Assembly: GCA_003978485.1 (NCBI GenBank)
Contig: QNZF01000028.1
Span: 1 to 42,706, forward strand
Length of the DNA: 42,706 nt
Source: Persephonella sp.
GTDB taxonomy: Bacteria; Aquificota; Aquificia; Aquificales; Hydrogenothermaceae
Direction: 5' to 3'
The notes beneath the pieces were generated by a model that was given only the letters and a program-made list of their open reading frames with translations, was not told the origin of the DNA and did not search any database. Shown in pieces: positions 26,225-35,307 of this stretch (position 1 is the first letter of the stretch; each line of letters begins with the position of its first letter). The translations under genes were made by a program, and so were the position numbers.

Positions 26225-27604
26225 ATGTTTGATAAGATAGGTAAATCTAAATTTTCTAAGTTTGTTTTAATAATAACTACCTTTGCATTTGTTGGAACTG
26301 GATTAGTAGCAATAATTTTATACAAACTGTTTTATGGTGTTTCTGGTGCTATAGAAATCAACGGAGAAAGTATAACATTTGCAGAAATTAATTTTAGGGC
26401 TAGTCAGTTAAAGGCAAAGCTAGAGGCACAAGGTGTAGACACAACTACATCTAGAAGATTAGATAAAGATATTTTAAAAATGGCAGTATTACAGGCTATA
26501 AATGATGAATTGTTATATCAGGAGGCAGAAAGGGAAGGTATAACTGCAACAAAGAAGGAAGTAGAAAAGTATATCTTAGATATGGATATTTTTAAGGAAA
26601 ATGGTAAGTTCTCTCAGGAAAGATATATACAGTTTTTACAAAACTACGGAATATCTTCTCAAGTTTTTGAAGAGTTAATCAGAAAGAAAGTTTCTATATC
26701 TCATCTTTTCAGTTATATAGATTTGGGAATGTATATAACAGATGAAGAGGTTAAGGCTTTATCATTTATTAGAAATGTTTTACTAACAGGTAAAGCTTTA
26801 GTTATAAATGTAGGAAATGGTATAAATGTATCTGAAAAGGAGTTAAAAAATTATTACGAAAAAAATAAAGATAAATACAAAGTAAAAGAAGGTAAGAAAA
26901 TAGTTATTTTTAAAGTTGATGTAGAAAAGTTAGGGAAAGATGAAGCTAATAGAAAAGCTAAAGAAATATATACTGCTTTAAAGAATAATCAGGAGATAAA
27001 AGATAAATCGGTGGAAGTTTACTTTAAAGGTATTTACAAAGAAAAAAGTTTATCTGAAAAATTAAATAAAGAACTAGCTAAACTTGGCAAAGATAAGAAT
27101 ATATTTTTCTTAAAAACAGACAAAGAGATATTTATAGGGAAGTATTTAGGGGAAGGTTATAGCTATAAAAAGTTTGATGAGATTAAAGACAGTTTAAAAG
27201 AAGAGTTAATATTAAATAAAAAGAAAAGTATTGCAGAAAAAATTTATAAAGATTTATCTAATGAGATTAAAACAAAAAGTTTAGAAGATATAGCCAGCAA
27301 ATATTCAGAAAATATAGCCGATTTTAAAGATAAAGGTATTACCTATTTTATAAATCAGTTTGGTATAAATCCTATAAATTTAGAAAAAATTGTGTCTAAA
27401 GGTAAACATATTCTAAATTTAGGAGACAGAATAGTTATTCTAGATATTACAGCCGTTAAACTTGGAGAGTTAAAAGGTATAAGTATGGCTAAGATGTTTG
27501 TTAACGGTTTAAAACAGCAGGCTATAATCCAGATGTATATAGATAAACTTAAGGAAAATGCAGATATAAAGATAAATCCTATATTAAAGGAAAAATTAAA
27601 CTGA
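26225..27604 (+). CDS. Membrane-anchored SurA/PpiD-like chaperone, parvulin domain not evident
   Basis: 459 residues. Short cytoplasmic start, one membrane span (about 15-36), then the SurA_N-type chaperone domain: EINGESITFAEINFRASQLK, ALQAINDELLYQEAEREGIT-like helices and QERYIQFLQNYGISSQVFEELIRKKV. Where parvulin rotamase would be (about 200-380), I see a Lys-rich region without the HIL/parvulin signature (VKEGKKIVIFKVDVEK is the closest). PpiD is about 620 residues, so this is shorter. Proposed role: folding of secreted or outer-membrane proteins at the inner-membrane surface. First gene of an envelope operon; overlaps the next gene by one base. Confidence 0.78.
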   Translation: MFDKIGKSKFSKFVLIITTFAFVGTGLVAIILYKLFYGVSGAIEINGESITFAEINFRASQLKAKLEAQGVDTTTSRRLDKDILKMAVLQAINDELLYQEAEREGITATKKEVEKYILDMDIFKENGKFSQERYIQFLQNYGISSQVFEELIRKKVSISHLFSYIDLGMYITDEEVKALSFIRNVLLTGKALVINVGNGINVSEKELKNYYEKNKDKYKVKEGKKIVIFKVDVEKLGKDEANRKAKEIYTALKNNQEIKDKSVEVYFKGIYKEKSLSEKLNKELAKLGKDKNIFFLKTDKEIFIGKYLGEGYSYKKFDEIKDSLKEELILNKKKSIAEKIYKDLSNEIKTKSLEDIASKYSENIADFKDKGITYFINQFGINPINLEKIVSKGKHILNLGDRIVILDITAVKLGELKGISMAKMFVNGLKQQAIIQMYIDKLKENADIKINPILKEKLN

Positions 27605-28068
27605 TGGAAAGGACACCTTATTCATACGAATTTCTCTGGCATCAAATAAATTATGGTTATGAAAATATAAGGAAGAAAAAGTATAGGAAACTTTTAGATA
27701 AATTTTTGACAAATGATGAGTTAAAAACTAAATTTAATAAAGTAAAAGATAAGAAAGTGAGAAAGTATGAAGGTGGTAAGTTAGAAAAGGTGGCTTCTGT
27801 TTTAGGTCTGGCTTTATGTATGTATGACAACTATCCCGAAATAGATATAGATTTACTGTTAACGGCTATAATTTTGTATGGATTTAGTAGTTTATACACA
27901 AAGCGAGAATTTTACGAAAAGATAAAAGATTATCCAGAGGTAATTCCTTTTATTTACAGAAAAAAGAGAAAAAAACCAGTTCTAGAGATTTTAATTTTTG
28001 ATGATTTATTAAAAATAGATGATAAGATTACAAAGTATATACAAAAAAGGAGAGAAAAGAATGGTTGA
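27604..28068 (+). CDS. Degenerate HD-domain protein (YhaM-like), probably inactive
   Basis: 154 residues. The segment YEGGKLEKVASVLGLALCMYDNYPEIDIDLLLTAIILYGFSSLY (residues about 56-98) matches the core of YhaM-type HD hydrolases (GG-LLEHT-svl-LA ... DLLi-gAiLHDiGK), but the first metal-binding His is Lys and the HD dyad is Tyr-Gly. So the fold is recognisable while the expected metal ligands are gone, suggesting a structural or ligand-binding pseudoenzyme. The frame is intact, and it is coupled to both neighbours (one-base overlap before, eight after). The tail is basic. Family assignment is my pattern reading, not a search. Confidence 0.6.
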   Translation: MERTPYSYEFLWHQINYGYENIRKKKYRKLLDKFLTNDELKTKFNKVKDKKVRKYEGGKLEKVASVLGLALCMYDNYPEIDIDLLLTAIILYGFSSLYTKREFYEKIKDYPEVIPFIYRKKRKKPVLEILIFDDLLKIDDKITKYIQKRREKNG

Positions 28069-28837
28069 AGAAGGAAGAGTTATTTATCAAGACGGTAATC
28101 ACTTTAACTTTTTACTGGAAGACTTCGGTCATGGAGAGATGGTGCAAGCTAACGTTCATATGATTGTTGACGATGGAAAGGGAATTATACTTGACCCGGG
28201 AGGACATAAAGTTTTTAAACATCTATTAACTGAAGTAGGTTCTCTAATAGGTTTAAACAATTTAGAGTATATATTTCTATCCCACCAAGACCCAGATATA
28301 GTTGCCGCTATAAACGGATGGTTAATGACAACTAAGGCGATAGCCATAACACCTAAATTATGGTTAAGATTTATTCCCCACTTTGGAGTGGATAGATTTG
28401 TTATAGATAGAATAAAAGGATTAAGTGATAGAGGTGGAACAATAAAACTAGGTAATTCTAAACTCTATATAATCCCTGCACACTTTTTACACTCACCGGG
28501 GAACTTTCAGATATACGACCCTGTATCAAAAACTTTATACTCTGGAGACTTAGGAGCATCTTTAGGACAGGATTATATGTTTGTGAAGGATTTTTCAAAC
28601 CACATAAAGTATATGGAGCCTTTCCACAGAAGATATATTCCTTGTAATAAAGCTTTAAAAATGTGGATAAATATGGTTAGAGATTTAGACATTGAAACCA
28701 TAGCACCACAGCATGGAGCAATAATGAAAGGTAAAGAAATTGTTAAACAGTTTTTAGACTGGTTAGAAGATTTAGAGTGTGGTTTAGATATTATGGAACC
28801 GTTATATAAAATAACAGATAAGGAATTGGAGTTTTAA
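28061..28837 (+). CDS. Metallo-beta-lactamase fold, ODP (oxygen-binding diiron) type protein
   Basis: 258 residues from the ATG at 28061; a frame 42 bases longer exists, but aaaaggagag sits just before 28061. Metal-ligand pattern: SHQDPDI (H-x-D-x-D), PAHFLHSPGNF, SGDLGAS, PQHGAIM. This resembles the diiron site of flavodiiron proteins (H-x-E-x-D-H) with E to D and the last His replaced, as in stand-alone ODP domains that bind O2 or sense redox. No flavodoxin domain follows. It sits inside an envelope/division operon, overlapping the degenerate HD gene and one base before rsmH. Function inferred only at family level. Confidence 0.78.
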   Translation: MVEEGRVIYQDGNHFNFLLEDFGHGEMVQANVHMIVDDGKGIILDPGGHKVFKHLLTEVGSLIGLNNLEYIFLSHQDPDIVAAINGWLMTTKAIAITPKLWLRFIPHFGVDRFVIDRIKGLSDRGGTIKLGNSKLYIIPAHFLHSPGNFQIYDPVSKTLYSGDLGASLGQDYMFVKDFSNHIKYMEPFHRRYIPCNKALKMWINMVRDLDIETIAPQHGAIMKGKEIVKQFLDWLEDLECGLDIMEPLYKITDKELEF

Positions 28838-28838
28838 A

Positions 28839-29729
28839 CTGGAAGTACAACATTATCCTGTCTTACACAGGGAAGTATTACAATTTTTTAAGGAAAGTAT
28901 AAATGAGGGTATCATAGTAGATGCCACCGTAGGAGGTGGTGGTCATTCTTCTATCCTTTTAGAAAATATCAAAGACATATATATCGTAGGGATAGATAAG
29001 GACGATTTTGCTTTAAATATTGCAGAGGATAGACTAAAAAAATTCAAAAATAGATATACACTTATAAAAGGTTCATTTAAAGACATAGATAAAATACTTC
29101 ACGACTTAAATATACAAAAAGTCAATGGTTTTATTTTTGATTTTGGAGTATCTATGTTCCAATTAAAATTTGAAAGAGGCTTTTCATTCCAAAGGGAAGA
29201 GCCGCTTGATATGAGAATGGACACATCACAGGATTTAACAGCCTATTATGTTGTTAATTACTATCCATTAGAAAGGCTTGAAAAGATTTTAAAGGATTAC
29301 GGAGAGGAAAGATTTTACAAAAAGATTGCAAAAAAGATTGTTGAAAGTAGAAAGAAAAAAAAGATAGAAACGACTAAAGAGTTGGCAAATTTAGTTTATT
29401 ATACCTATCCTAAACCTTTAAGATATAAAAGAATACATCCAGCAACAAAAACATTTCAGGCTATAAGAATAGAGGTAAACGGGGAATTGGAAGAAATAGA
29501 GGGAGCTATACCTAAAGCTATAGATTTATTGGAAAGTGGGGGAATAATACAGGCTATTTCGTTCCACTCTTTAGAGGACAGGATTGTAAAAAATGTATTT
29601 AAAGAGGCTAAAAAGTTAAAGAAATTGGAAATTTTGACGAAAAAGCCTATAATACCTAAAGAAGAGGAAATATTAGAAAATCCAGCTTCCAGAAGTGCAA
29701 AATTAAGAGTAGGTAAGAGGTTAGGTTAG
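28839..29729 (+). CDS. rsmH: 16S rRNA (cytosine-1402-N4) methyltransferase RsmH, CTG start
   Basis: 296 residues. It methylates C1402 of 16S rRNA in the P site. N-terminal HYPVLHREVLQFF, SAM motif DATVGGGGHS, FIFDFGVSMFQLK (usually DLGVSSPQL), the family block PLDMRMD, ATKTFQAIRIEVN, AISFHSLEDRIVK and the end NPASRSAKLRVGKRL are all present. The conserved HYPVL lies before any ATG, GTG or TTG in frame; the frame is closed by TAA at 28812. CTG at 28839 with ggag (28828-28831) 7 bases upstream is the best start. Classical position just before ftsL-ftsI. Confidence 0.92.
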   Translation: MEVQHYPVLHREVLQFFKESINEGIIVDATVGGGGHSSILLENIKDIYIVGIDKDDFALNIAEDRLKKFKNRYTLIKGSFKDIDKILHDLNIQKVNGFIFDFGVSMFQLKFERGFSFQREEPLDMRMDTSQDLTAYYVVNYYPLERLEKILKDYGEERFYKKIAKKIVESRKKKKIETTKELANLVYYTYPKPLRYKRIHPATKTFQAIRIEVNGELEEIEGAIPKAIDLLESGGIIQAISFHSLEDRIVKNVFKEAKKLKKLEILTKKPIIPKEEEILENPASRSAKLRVGKRLG

Positions 29730-30044
29730 ATGTTTTTAAAACTAAAAAATATTTTGGTAGACATAAAGTTAGAGTTAGGTATATTTTTCCAATTTTTACC
29801 TGCTTTAGTGTCTGTTTTAATAATAGGTTTTCTTATAACATTATACAGTTATCATTATATGAAGTTAGAAAAAAATATAGCTAAAAAGAACCAAAATATT
29901 ATCAGATTACAAACTGAGATAGTAAGCTTACAGGAAGAAAAGGCAGAATTAACTTCTCCAAAGAAAGTTGGAGAGAGGGCAAGAAAATATTTACAGATGG
30001 ATGCTGTTAATCTGGATAAAGTTAAATTTTTAATTAATGAATGA
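29730..30044 (+). CDS. ftsL: FtsL-like cell division protein
   Basis: 104 residues: short cytoplasmic part, one membrane span (about 23-41), then a periplasmic leucine-zipper coiled coil (KLEKNIAKKNQNIIRLQTEI...) and a short GERARKYLQM tail. FtsL scaffolds FtsB/FtsQ and activates FtsWI. Sequence similarity in this family is weak, and the call rests on topology and position between rsmH and ftsI. It starts immediately after the rsmH stop and overlaps ftsI by 8 bases. Confidence 0.78.
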   Translation: MFLKLKNILVDIKLELGIFFQFLPALVSVLIIGFLITLYSYHYMKLEKNIAKKNQNIIRLQTEIVSLQEEKAELTSPKKVGERARKYLQMDAVNLDKVKFLINE

Positions 30045-31752
30045 AAAAAGAGTTTTCTTTGTTTCCATTTTTCTCGTAATTGGTTTTACAGTAGTAATCT
30101 TTAGATTAATACAACTTCAAACTACAGATAGAAAAATCCTAGAAGATTTAATAAAAAGGCAGTATATAAAAGAAAAAGAGATAATCCTACCTAGAGGAAC
30201 TATCTATGATAGTAACGGAAAAATACTAGCCATAAGTATTCCTAAAATGACTGTTTTTGCTATTCCAAAATACATAAAAAACAAAGAAAAAGTGGCAGAA
30301 GAATTATCAAAAGTTTTAAAAATATCTAAAGAAGCTATCCTAAAAAAATTAAACACACAGAAAAACTATACAGTAATATCAAATAATATTGACAGTTCGT
30401 TAAAAGAAAAAATTGAAAATATACGACGTAAACTGAAGGAGTGGAATATAGGGATAACAGAAAATCCTAAAAGGTTTTATCCATTTAAAGATTTAGCAGG
30501 TTCAACTATAGGCTTTGTTAATAAATTCACAGGTAAAGGAGCAGGAGGTTTAGAGTACAAGTATAACGACATACTAGGTGGTGGTGTAAAGAAAGTAAGG
30601 TATATTGTTGACGCTACAGGGAAACCGTTGTACGTGATAGATGATAAAAAGGAGTTATCAAAAAGTAAGGATATAAAACTTTCTATAGACAGTAATATAC
30701 AGTATATAGTTGAAGAAGTTTTAGATAAGTACGTAAAATTAAGAAAACCTAAAGGTGCTTTAATTCTAATCGTTGATGTTAAGACAGGGGATATTGTAGC
30801 TAACGCAACCTATCCGAATTATGACCCTAATAGATACTGGAAATTTAAAACTAGAAAAAATATAACCTTTCAAAATGCTTATGAGGTAGGTTCTCTTGCA
30901 AAACCTTTTGTTTTGGCAGAAGCTATAGAGAGTAGGAATATAGATTTAGATAAAAAATATTTCTGTGAGTGGGGAAGAATTGTTATAGATGGAGTAAAAA
31001 TTAAAGACCATACACCATTTGGAGAGTTATCTGTTAAAGACATAATTGTCCACTCATCAAACATAGGGATAATAAAGATAGCTTTAGAGGAAGACCCGAA
31101 AAAACTTTATGATATATTTTTTAAACTTGGTTTTGGTAAATCAACCAAGACTTTTCCCGGTGAAGCCAGCGGAAAACTAAAAAGGGAGTATCAACCTGTT
31201 AACGTAGCCTATCTATCAATAGGACAGTCTTGGATAGCAACACCTATACAGGTAGCTATGGCCTACACTACAATAGCAAACGGTGGGCTACTTTTAAAAC
31301 CTCGTATACTGAAAGAAATTGTAGATAAAAAGGATGGAGAAATAGAAAAGACAAAATCTGTTATTATAAGAAGAGTTTTTAAAAAAGAAACAACCGATAT
31401 ACTAAAGAAAGTGTTAATAGAAGTTGTTGAAAGAGGAACAGCTAAAAGGGGGAAATCTAAGTATTACACCATTGCTGGAAAAACAGGAACAGCCCAAAAG
31501 TATGACCCAAAACTTAAGAAATTATCAGATGAAAAGTATTACACTTGGTTTGCAGGATTTTTCCCTGCCAAAAACCCGAGATATACAATAGTAATACTGT
31601 TTGATGAACCTAAAAAGATAGATGAAAAGGAAAAGATTGGAGGAGGAACTGTTTCTGCCCCAGTGCTAAGGGATATTGTTGATAGGATAATGTTTTATAA
31701 AAAAATTAAACCAGATAAAATTAAAATTGAAAATAAAAGTTTAGGAGATTAG
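30037..31752 (+). CDS. ftsI: Penicillin-binding protein (FtsI/PBP3-type transpeptidase)
   Basis: 571 residues. One N-terminal span (about 5-22), the PBP dimerisation domain (LPRGTIYDSNGKILA, GGLEYKYNDILGG) and the transpeptidase domain with SxxK in GSLAK (active-site Ser), SxN in HSSN and KTGTA near 475. It cross-links septal peptidoglycan. The C-terminus has no PASTA domain. Position after ftsL fits FtsI rather than PBP2. The mur genes that usually follow ftsI are absent; cinA follows one base later. Confidence 0.95.
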   Translation: MNEKRVFFVSIFLVIGFTVVIFRLIQLQTTDRKILEDLIKRQYIKEKEIILPRGTIYDSNGKILAISIPKMTVFAIPKYIKNKEKVAEELSKVLKISKEAILKKLNTQKNYTVISNNIDSSLKEKIENIRRKLKEWNIGITENPKRFYPFKDLAGSTIGFVNKFTGKGAGGLEYKYNDILGGGVKKVRYIVDATGKPLYVIDDKKELSKSKDIKLSIDSNIQYIVEEVLDKYVKLRKPKGALILIVDVKTGDIVANATYPNYDPNRYWKFKTRKNITFQNAYEVGSLAKPFVLAEAIESRNIDLDKKYFCEWGRIVIDGVKIKDHTPFGELSVKDIIVHSSNIGIIKIALEEDPKKLYDIFFKLGFGKSTKTFPGEASGKLKREYQPVNVAYLSIGQSWIATPIQVAMAYTTIANGGLLLKPRILKEIVDKKDGEIEKTKSVIIRRVFKKETTDILKKVLIEVVERGTAKRGKSKYYTIAGKTGTAQKYDPKLKKLSDEKYYTWFAGFFPAKNPRYTIVILFDEPKKIDEKEKIGGGTVSAPVLRDIVDRIMFYKKIKPDKIKIENKSLGD

Positions 31753-31753
31753 T

Positions 31754-32962
31754 TTGAAAGTTTCAATAGTAATAACAGGTTCTGAGTTTGTGTATGGGAT
31801 AAAGGAAGAAAAAAATAGTAGATATATAGCTCAAAAATGTTTAGAGAGAGGATTAGACGTTAACGGAATAGGAATAGTTGGAGACAATCTATATAATCTA
31901 CAGTACTACATAAAAATGGCTTTAGACAAATCAGATATTGTTATACTGTCCGGAGGATTAGGAGCCACAGAGGATGATTTAACTAGAGAGGCAATATCTG
32001 AGGCTATAGGAGTTCCACTTATATACCATAAAGATTGGCTGGAAAGATTAAAGAAATATTACCATAAAAAGGGTGAGAGTATAGATGAGAGAAGAAAAAG
32101 TATGGCAAAAATACCTTATGGAGCTGTCATTGTAGAAAACCCAATCGGTAGAGCTGTAGGCTTTATAAAAGTTTTAGAGGATGTTAACAAGGTTATTGTT
32201 GCTTTACCGGGAGTACCTTCAGAAATGAAGGTAATGTTAGAGATTGTGTTTGAAAAATTAAATCTTAAAGAGAAAAGAAGGAAAATAAGTATAGTTAGAA
32301 CATTTGGTTTAACTGAACTAGAAGTTGACAGTATTTTTAGAAATATAAATATAAAGGGAGAGTATATACTTAACACATCTCCAAAAGGAGTTGATATATT
32401 TTTAATTGACAATTTGGAAGAGAATTTGAAGATAAAGGAAAAAATTTTAAAAGATAGATTAAAAAAATATATATATGCTTTTGGTAATGTGGAAATGGAA
32501 GAAGTTGTAGGAAAACTTTTAAGGGAAAAGGGTTTAACTTTAGCAACTGCCGAGTCTTCAACTGGAGGTCTAATCTCTTCCAGAGTTATAAACGTTCCCG
32601 GTTCTTCAGCATATATGAAAGGAGGTATAGTTGCTTACTCTAATGAGATTAAAGAAAAGATTTTAGGTGTTAAAGAGGAAATATTAAAAAAATTTGGAGC
32701 TGTTAGCGAAGAAACGGCTAAAGAGATGGTATTAGGTGTAAGAAAACTGTTTAATACTGATATTGCTTTAAGTGATACAGGTATAGCTGGACCAACAGGT
32801 GCAACACCAACAAAACCTTTAGGATTACATTATATAGGATTTTATAATAATGGAGTTGTGGAAGTACATAAAGTTATACAAAAAGGAGAAAGGAACGACA
32901 AAAGATTATATATATCACAGTATGGATTAAACCTAATAAGATTATCTTTAACAGAAAGTTAA
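31754..32962 (+). CDS. cinA: CinA-like protein, NMN deamidase with molybdopterin-binding-type N-terminus
   Basis: 402 residues. The N-terminal CinA/MoaB-type domain (about 1-170; SGGLGATEDDLTREA, LPGVPSEMKVML) is followed by a middle region and the C-terminal NMN deamidase domain (LATAESSTGGLISSRVINVPG, GGIVAYSNEIKEKILGV, SDTGIAGPTGA). Two-domain CinA carries ADP-ribose pyrophosphatase and NMN deamidase activities in pyridine-nucleotide recycling. The start is TTG, one base after ftsI. Convergent with the next gene, overlapping it by four bases. Confidence 0.93.
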   Translation: MKVSIVITGSEFVYGIKEEKNSRYIAQKCLERGLDVNGIGIVGDNLYNLQYYIKMALDKSDIVILSGGLGATEDDLTREAISEAIGVPLIYHKDWLERLKKYYHKKGESIDERRKSMAKIPYGAVIVENPIGRAVGFIKVLEDVNKVIVALPGVPSEMKVMLEIVFEKLNLKEKRRKISIVRTFGLTELEVDSIFRNINIKGEYILNTSPKGVDIFLIDNLEENLKIKEKILKDRLKKYIYAFGNVEMEEVVGKLLREKGLTLATAESSTGGLISSRVINVPGSSAYMKGGIVAYSNEIKEKILGVKEEILKKFGAVSEETAKEMVLGVRKLFNTDIALSDTGIAGPTGATPTKPLGLHYIGFYNNGVVEVHKVIQKGERNDKRLYISQYGLNLIRLSLTES

Positions 32963-33279
32963 CCAATAGTATCCATATGTTTATTGTAGTCCTCTAACTG
33001 TTTCTTTAATTTTTTTAGTCTTTCCTCAATTGCATTTATTTTATTTTGGATAATTTTTTTATCCTTAGGATTATGGGTATTCTCTAATTTTGCATTAAGT
33101 TTAGCCAAATCTTCTTCTAAAGCACTAATTTCTGATATTAACTCTAATCTTATATCAGATGTTTCTATACCATTTCTATTTAAATCATTTTCTGTAAGAT
33201 AGACCTGATAACTAAAAACTGGAAATGATATAACCAAAAACAGAAAAAAAATTTTTAAAGAAAACTTGAAAAAATCCAT
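32959..33279 (-). CDS. Secreted coiled-coil protein, unknown function
   Basis: 106 residues. A signal peptide is likely (MDFFKFSLKIFFLFLVISFPVFS, cleavage near SYQ). Residues 48-98 form a strongly charged heptad coiled coil with an NPKDKK break between two helices, so an antiparallel hairpin is likely. No Cys. Not recognised. It may be a periplasmic adaptor or OmpH-like short protein. The 188-base gap after its start (33280-33467) is AT-rich with no clear gene. Confidence 0.6.
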   Translation of the reverse strand: MDFFKFSLKIFFLFLVISFPVFSYQVYLTENDLNRNGIETSDIRLELISEISALEEDLAKLNAKLENTHNPKDKKIIQNKINAIEERLKKLKKQLEDYNKHMDTIG

Positions 33280-33467
33280 AATTAAAAACCCCCTTTGATT
33301 TATATTGAGTGTGTAAGAGATTAACTTATGCTAATATTAATATTTATATTAATTTTGTACATTTTTACAATAGCAATTATAATATTTTAATAAATCATAA
33401 AAAATTGAAATAAAATCAAAATAACATTAATTATTTTAATTAAATAACTTCATTTAGAGGTAAAAGT

Positions 33468-35297
33468 TTGAAAATGAAACTTAAAAGCTTTTTAATCTTC
33501 TTTTCATTACTTCTATTTTATATTTCTGCAAAGGCAGGAGAAACTGATTATAAGAAATGTTACGACCTCTTTGAACAAAATAGATACTCCCAAAGTTATC
33601 AGTGCTTTAATAGTATATCTAAAAACTCTATCTATTACCCCCATTCTCTCTATTACAGAACTATAATTAAAATAAAACTGGGAAGAATAAAACCTTCAGA
33701 TTTTGATGAGTTAATTAAATATAGAAACTATGCCTTAACACATTATGCATTTTTTGCAGGTATCAGATATTTTAAGAGAAAAGGAGATTATCAAACAGCT
33801 TTAAAACTGGCAGATTTAACTGATTATAGAGCACTTTTAGAGGAAGAGGCGCCTGTTCTGTTAAAACTAAAGGAAGATATTTACAGTTATTATGGACAGA
33901 CTGAAAAGGCTAAAAGAATGGAAAAAATCTTAGCTAATGAGTATGCCACATCTATACCTGGTATGAGAGCTTTTTTTAAAAATATAAATTATGTGTCAGA
34001 AAATAAAAAATTAGAAACTATAAGAAAACTTGTAAGAAATAATAGATATAAAGATGTTTTAAGGATAGCACCTTATTTAAAAAATAAATATAAAAAATAT
34101 TATTATCTAGCTTTAGCTTATATAAAACTACGCAAATATAAAAAAGCTTGGTCTTATATAAACTACTTCCCTAAAACATCTGATACCTTTGGACAATTAA
34201 TTTATATAATGTATAAAAGAAGACCAAAAGAGGCAAGTAATTATATAAAGTTACTACATAAAGTTGGTAATAATAAGTATGCTTCTAAAATAGCTTTAGA
34301 TGTAATGACTAAACTTTTTTATAAAGGAAAGTACTATAAAATAAATACATATGCATCGTATGTTAGACATCCTGATTACATAAGTGAGAAACATTTTTTA
34401 TTAGGTTTACTTGAGTATAAAGTGGGCAATTTTGAAAATGCAGCAGATGAGTTTAAAACGGCAGCAAAATATAAAAATAAGGATAAATCTAAAATATACT
34501 ACTGGCTACATCTTACGCATAAAATACTCCTAGATGACGATTTATCAAAATATTATCTAATAAAAGCCGCTTCCTATAATAATCCATTCAGTTTTTACTC
34601 TATATACTCAAAGAAAAAACTAAACGTCAAAAAAACATTTTTAGATATAAAGAGCAAAGATTTAAATCTACCTTTAGATGAAGTTTTAACGTTTATATAC
34701 AAATTGAAACAGATAGGTATGTATAAAGATGCATATGCTGAAGCAAACTATTACTACAGAAGAGCTTACACTTTACGGGATAAACTAAGACTACACCAGG
34801 TATTCCCTGAGTTAACCACCAGAGAGTTTTATAAGAAAAAATACAGAGATTTAAAAATGTATGGATTTTCATTTCCAAGACCTTTCCAATATATAACAAA
34901 TGAAGATATTGTTTACGCAATAATGAGACAGGAAAGTTTATTCTATCCTTACGCAGTTTCCCGTTCAAATGCTATAGGACTAATGCAGATTATGCCAAAA
35001 ACTGGTAAATGGATAGCTATGAAACTAGGAGACAAAGATTTTGATGTTGAAGACCTGTTTATTCCAGAAATAAATATAAGATACGGTAGATGGTACATTA
35101 ATAGATTGTTAAGAATGTTTAAAGGTAATCTGTTCTACGCTATAGCTTCGTATAACAGTGGTCCCCGTAATGTAAAAAAGTTTTTGAAAAAGAATAGAAT
35201 AAGAGATGTTGCTGAGTTTGTAGAATTTTATCCTTTTGCAGAAACAAGGAATTATGTAAAACAGGTTTATATAAATTATGTATATTACAGTGAGTAA
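33468..35297 (+). CDS. slt: Soluble lytic murein transglycosylase (Slt70-like)
   Basis: 609 residues: signal peptide (about 1-22), a long superhelical region of TPR-like helices (about 30-450; repeated YKKAW, ALKLAD, AADEFKTA patterns) and a C-terminal SLT domain from about 480 with catalytic Glu in MRQESLFYPYAVSRSNAIGL, then MQIMPKTG and AIASYNSGPRNV. It cuts MurNAc-GlcNAc bonds leaving anhydroMurNAc. Start TTG at 33468 is 7 bases after agagg; the ATG at 33474 is a close alternative. The O-antigen ligase follows after 10 bases. Confidence 0.93.
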   Translation: MKMKLKSFLIFFSLLLFYISAKAGETDYKKCYDLFEQNRYSQSYQCFNSISKNSIYYPHSLYYRTIIKIKLGRIKPSDFDELIKYRNYALTHYAFFAGIRYFKRKGDYQTALKLADLTDYRALLEEEAPVLLKLKEDIYSYYGQTEKAKRMEKILANEYATSIPGMRAFFKNINYVSENKKLETIRKLVRNNRYKDVLRIAPYLKNKYKKYYYLALAYIKLRKYKKAWSYINYFPKTSDTFGQLIYIMYKRRPKEASNYIKLLHKVGNNKYASKIALDVMTKLFYKGKYYKINTYASYVRHPDYISEKHFLLGLLEYKVGNFENAADEFKTAAKYKNKDKSKIYYWLHLTHKILLDDDLSKYYLIKAASYNNPFSFYSIYSKKKLNVKKTFLDIKSKDLNLPLDEVLTFIYKLKQIGMYKDAYAEANYYYRRAYTLRDKLRLHQVFPELTTREFYKKKYRDLKMYGFSFPRPFQYITNEDIVYAIMRQESLFYPYAVSRSNAIGLMQIMPKTGKWIAMKLGDKDFDVEDLFIPEINIRYGRWYINRLLRMFKGNLFYAIASYNSGPRNVKKFLKKNRIRDVAEFVEFYPFAETRNYVKQVYINYVYYSE

Positions 35298-35307
35298 AGG
35301 ATAAGTT

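Noticed and set aside
29154-29729. rsmH beginning at ATG 29154
   Set aside because: It would lose the HYPVL and SAM-binding DATVGGGGHS motifs, which lie in the same open frame upstream.
33328-33390. 20-codon hydrophobic frame MLILIFILIL...
   Set aside because: Product of AT-rich sequence; no convincing ribosome site or neighbour link.
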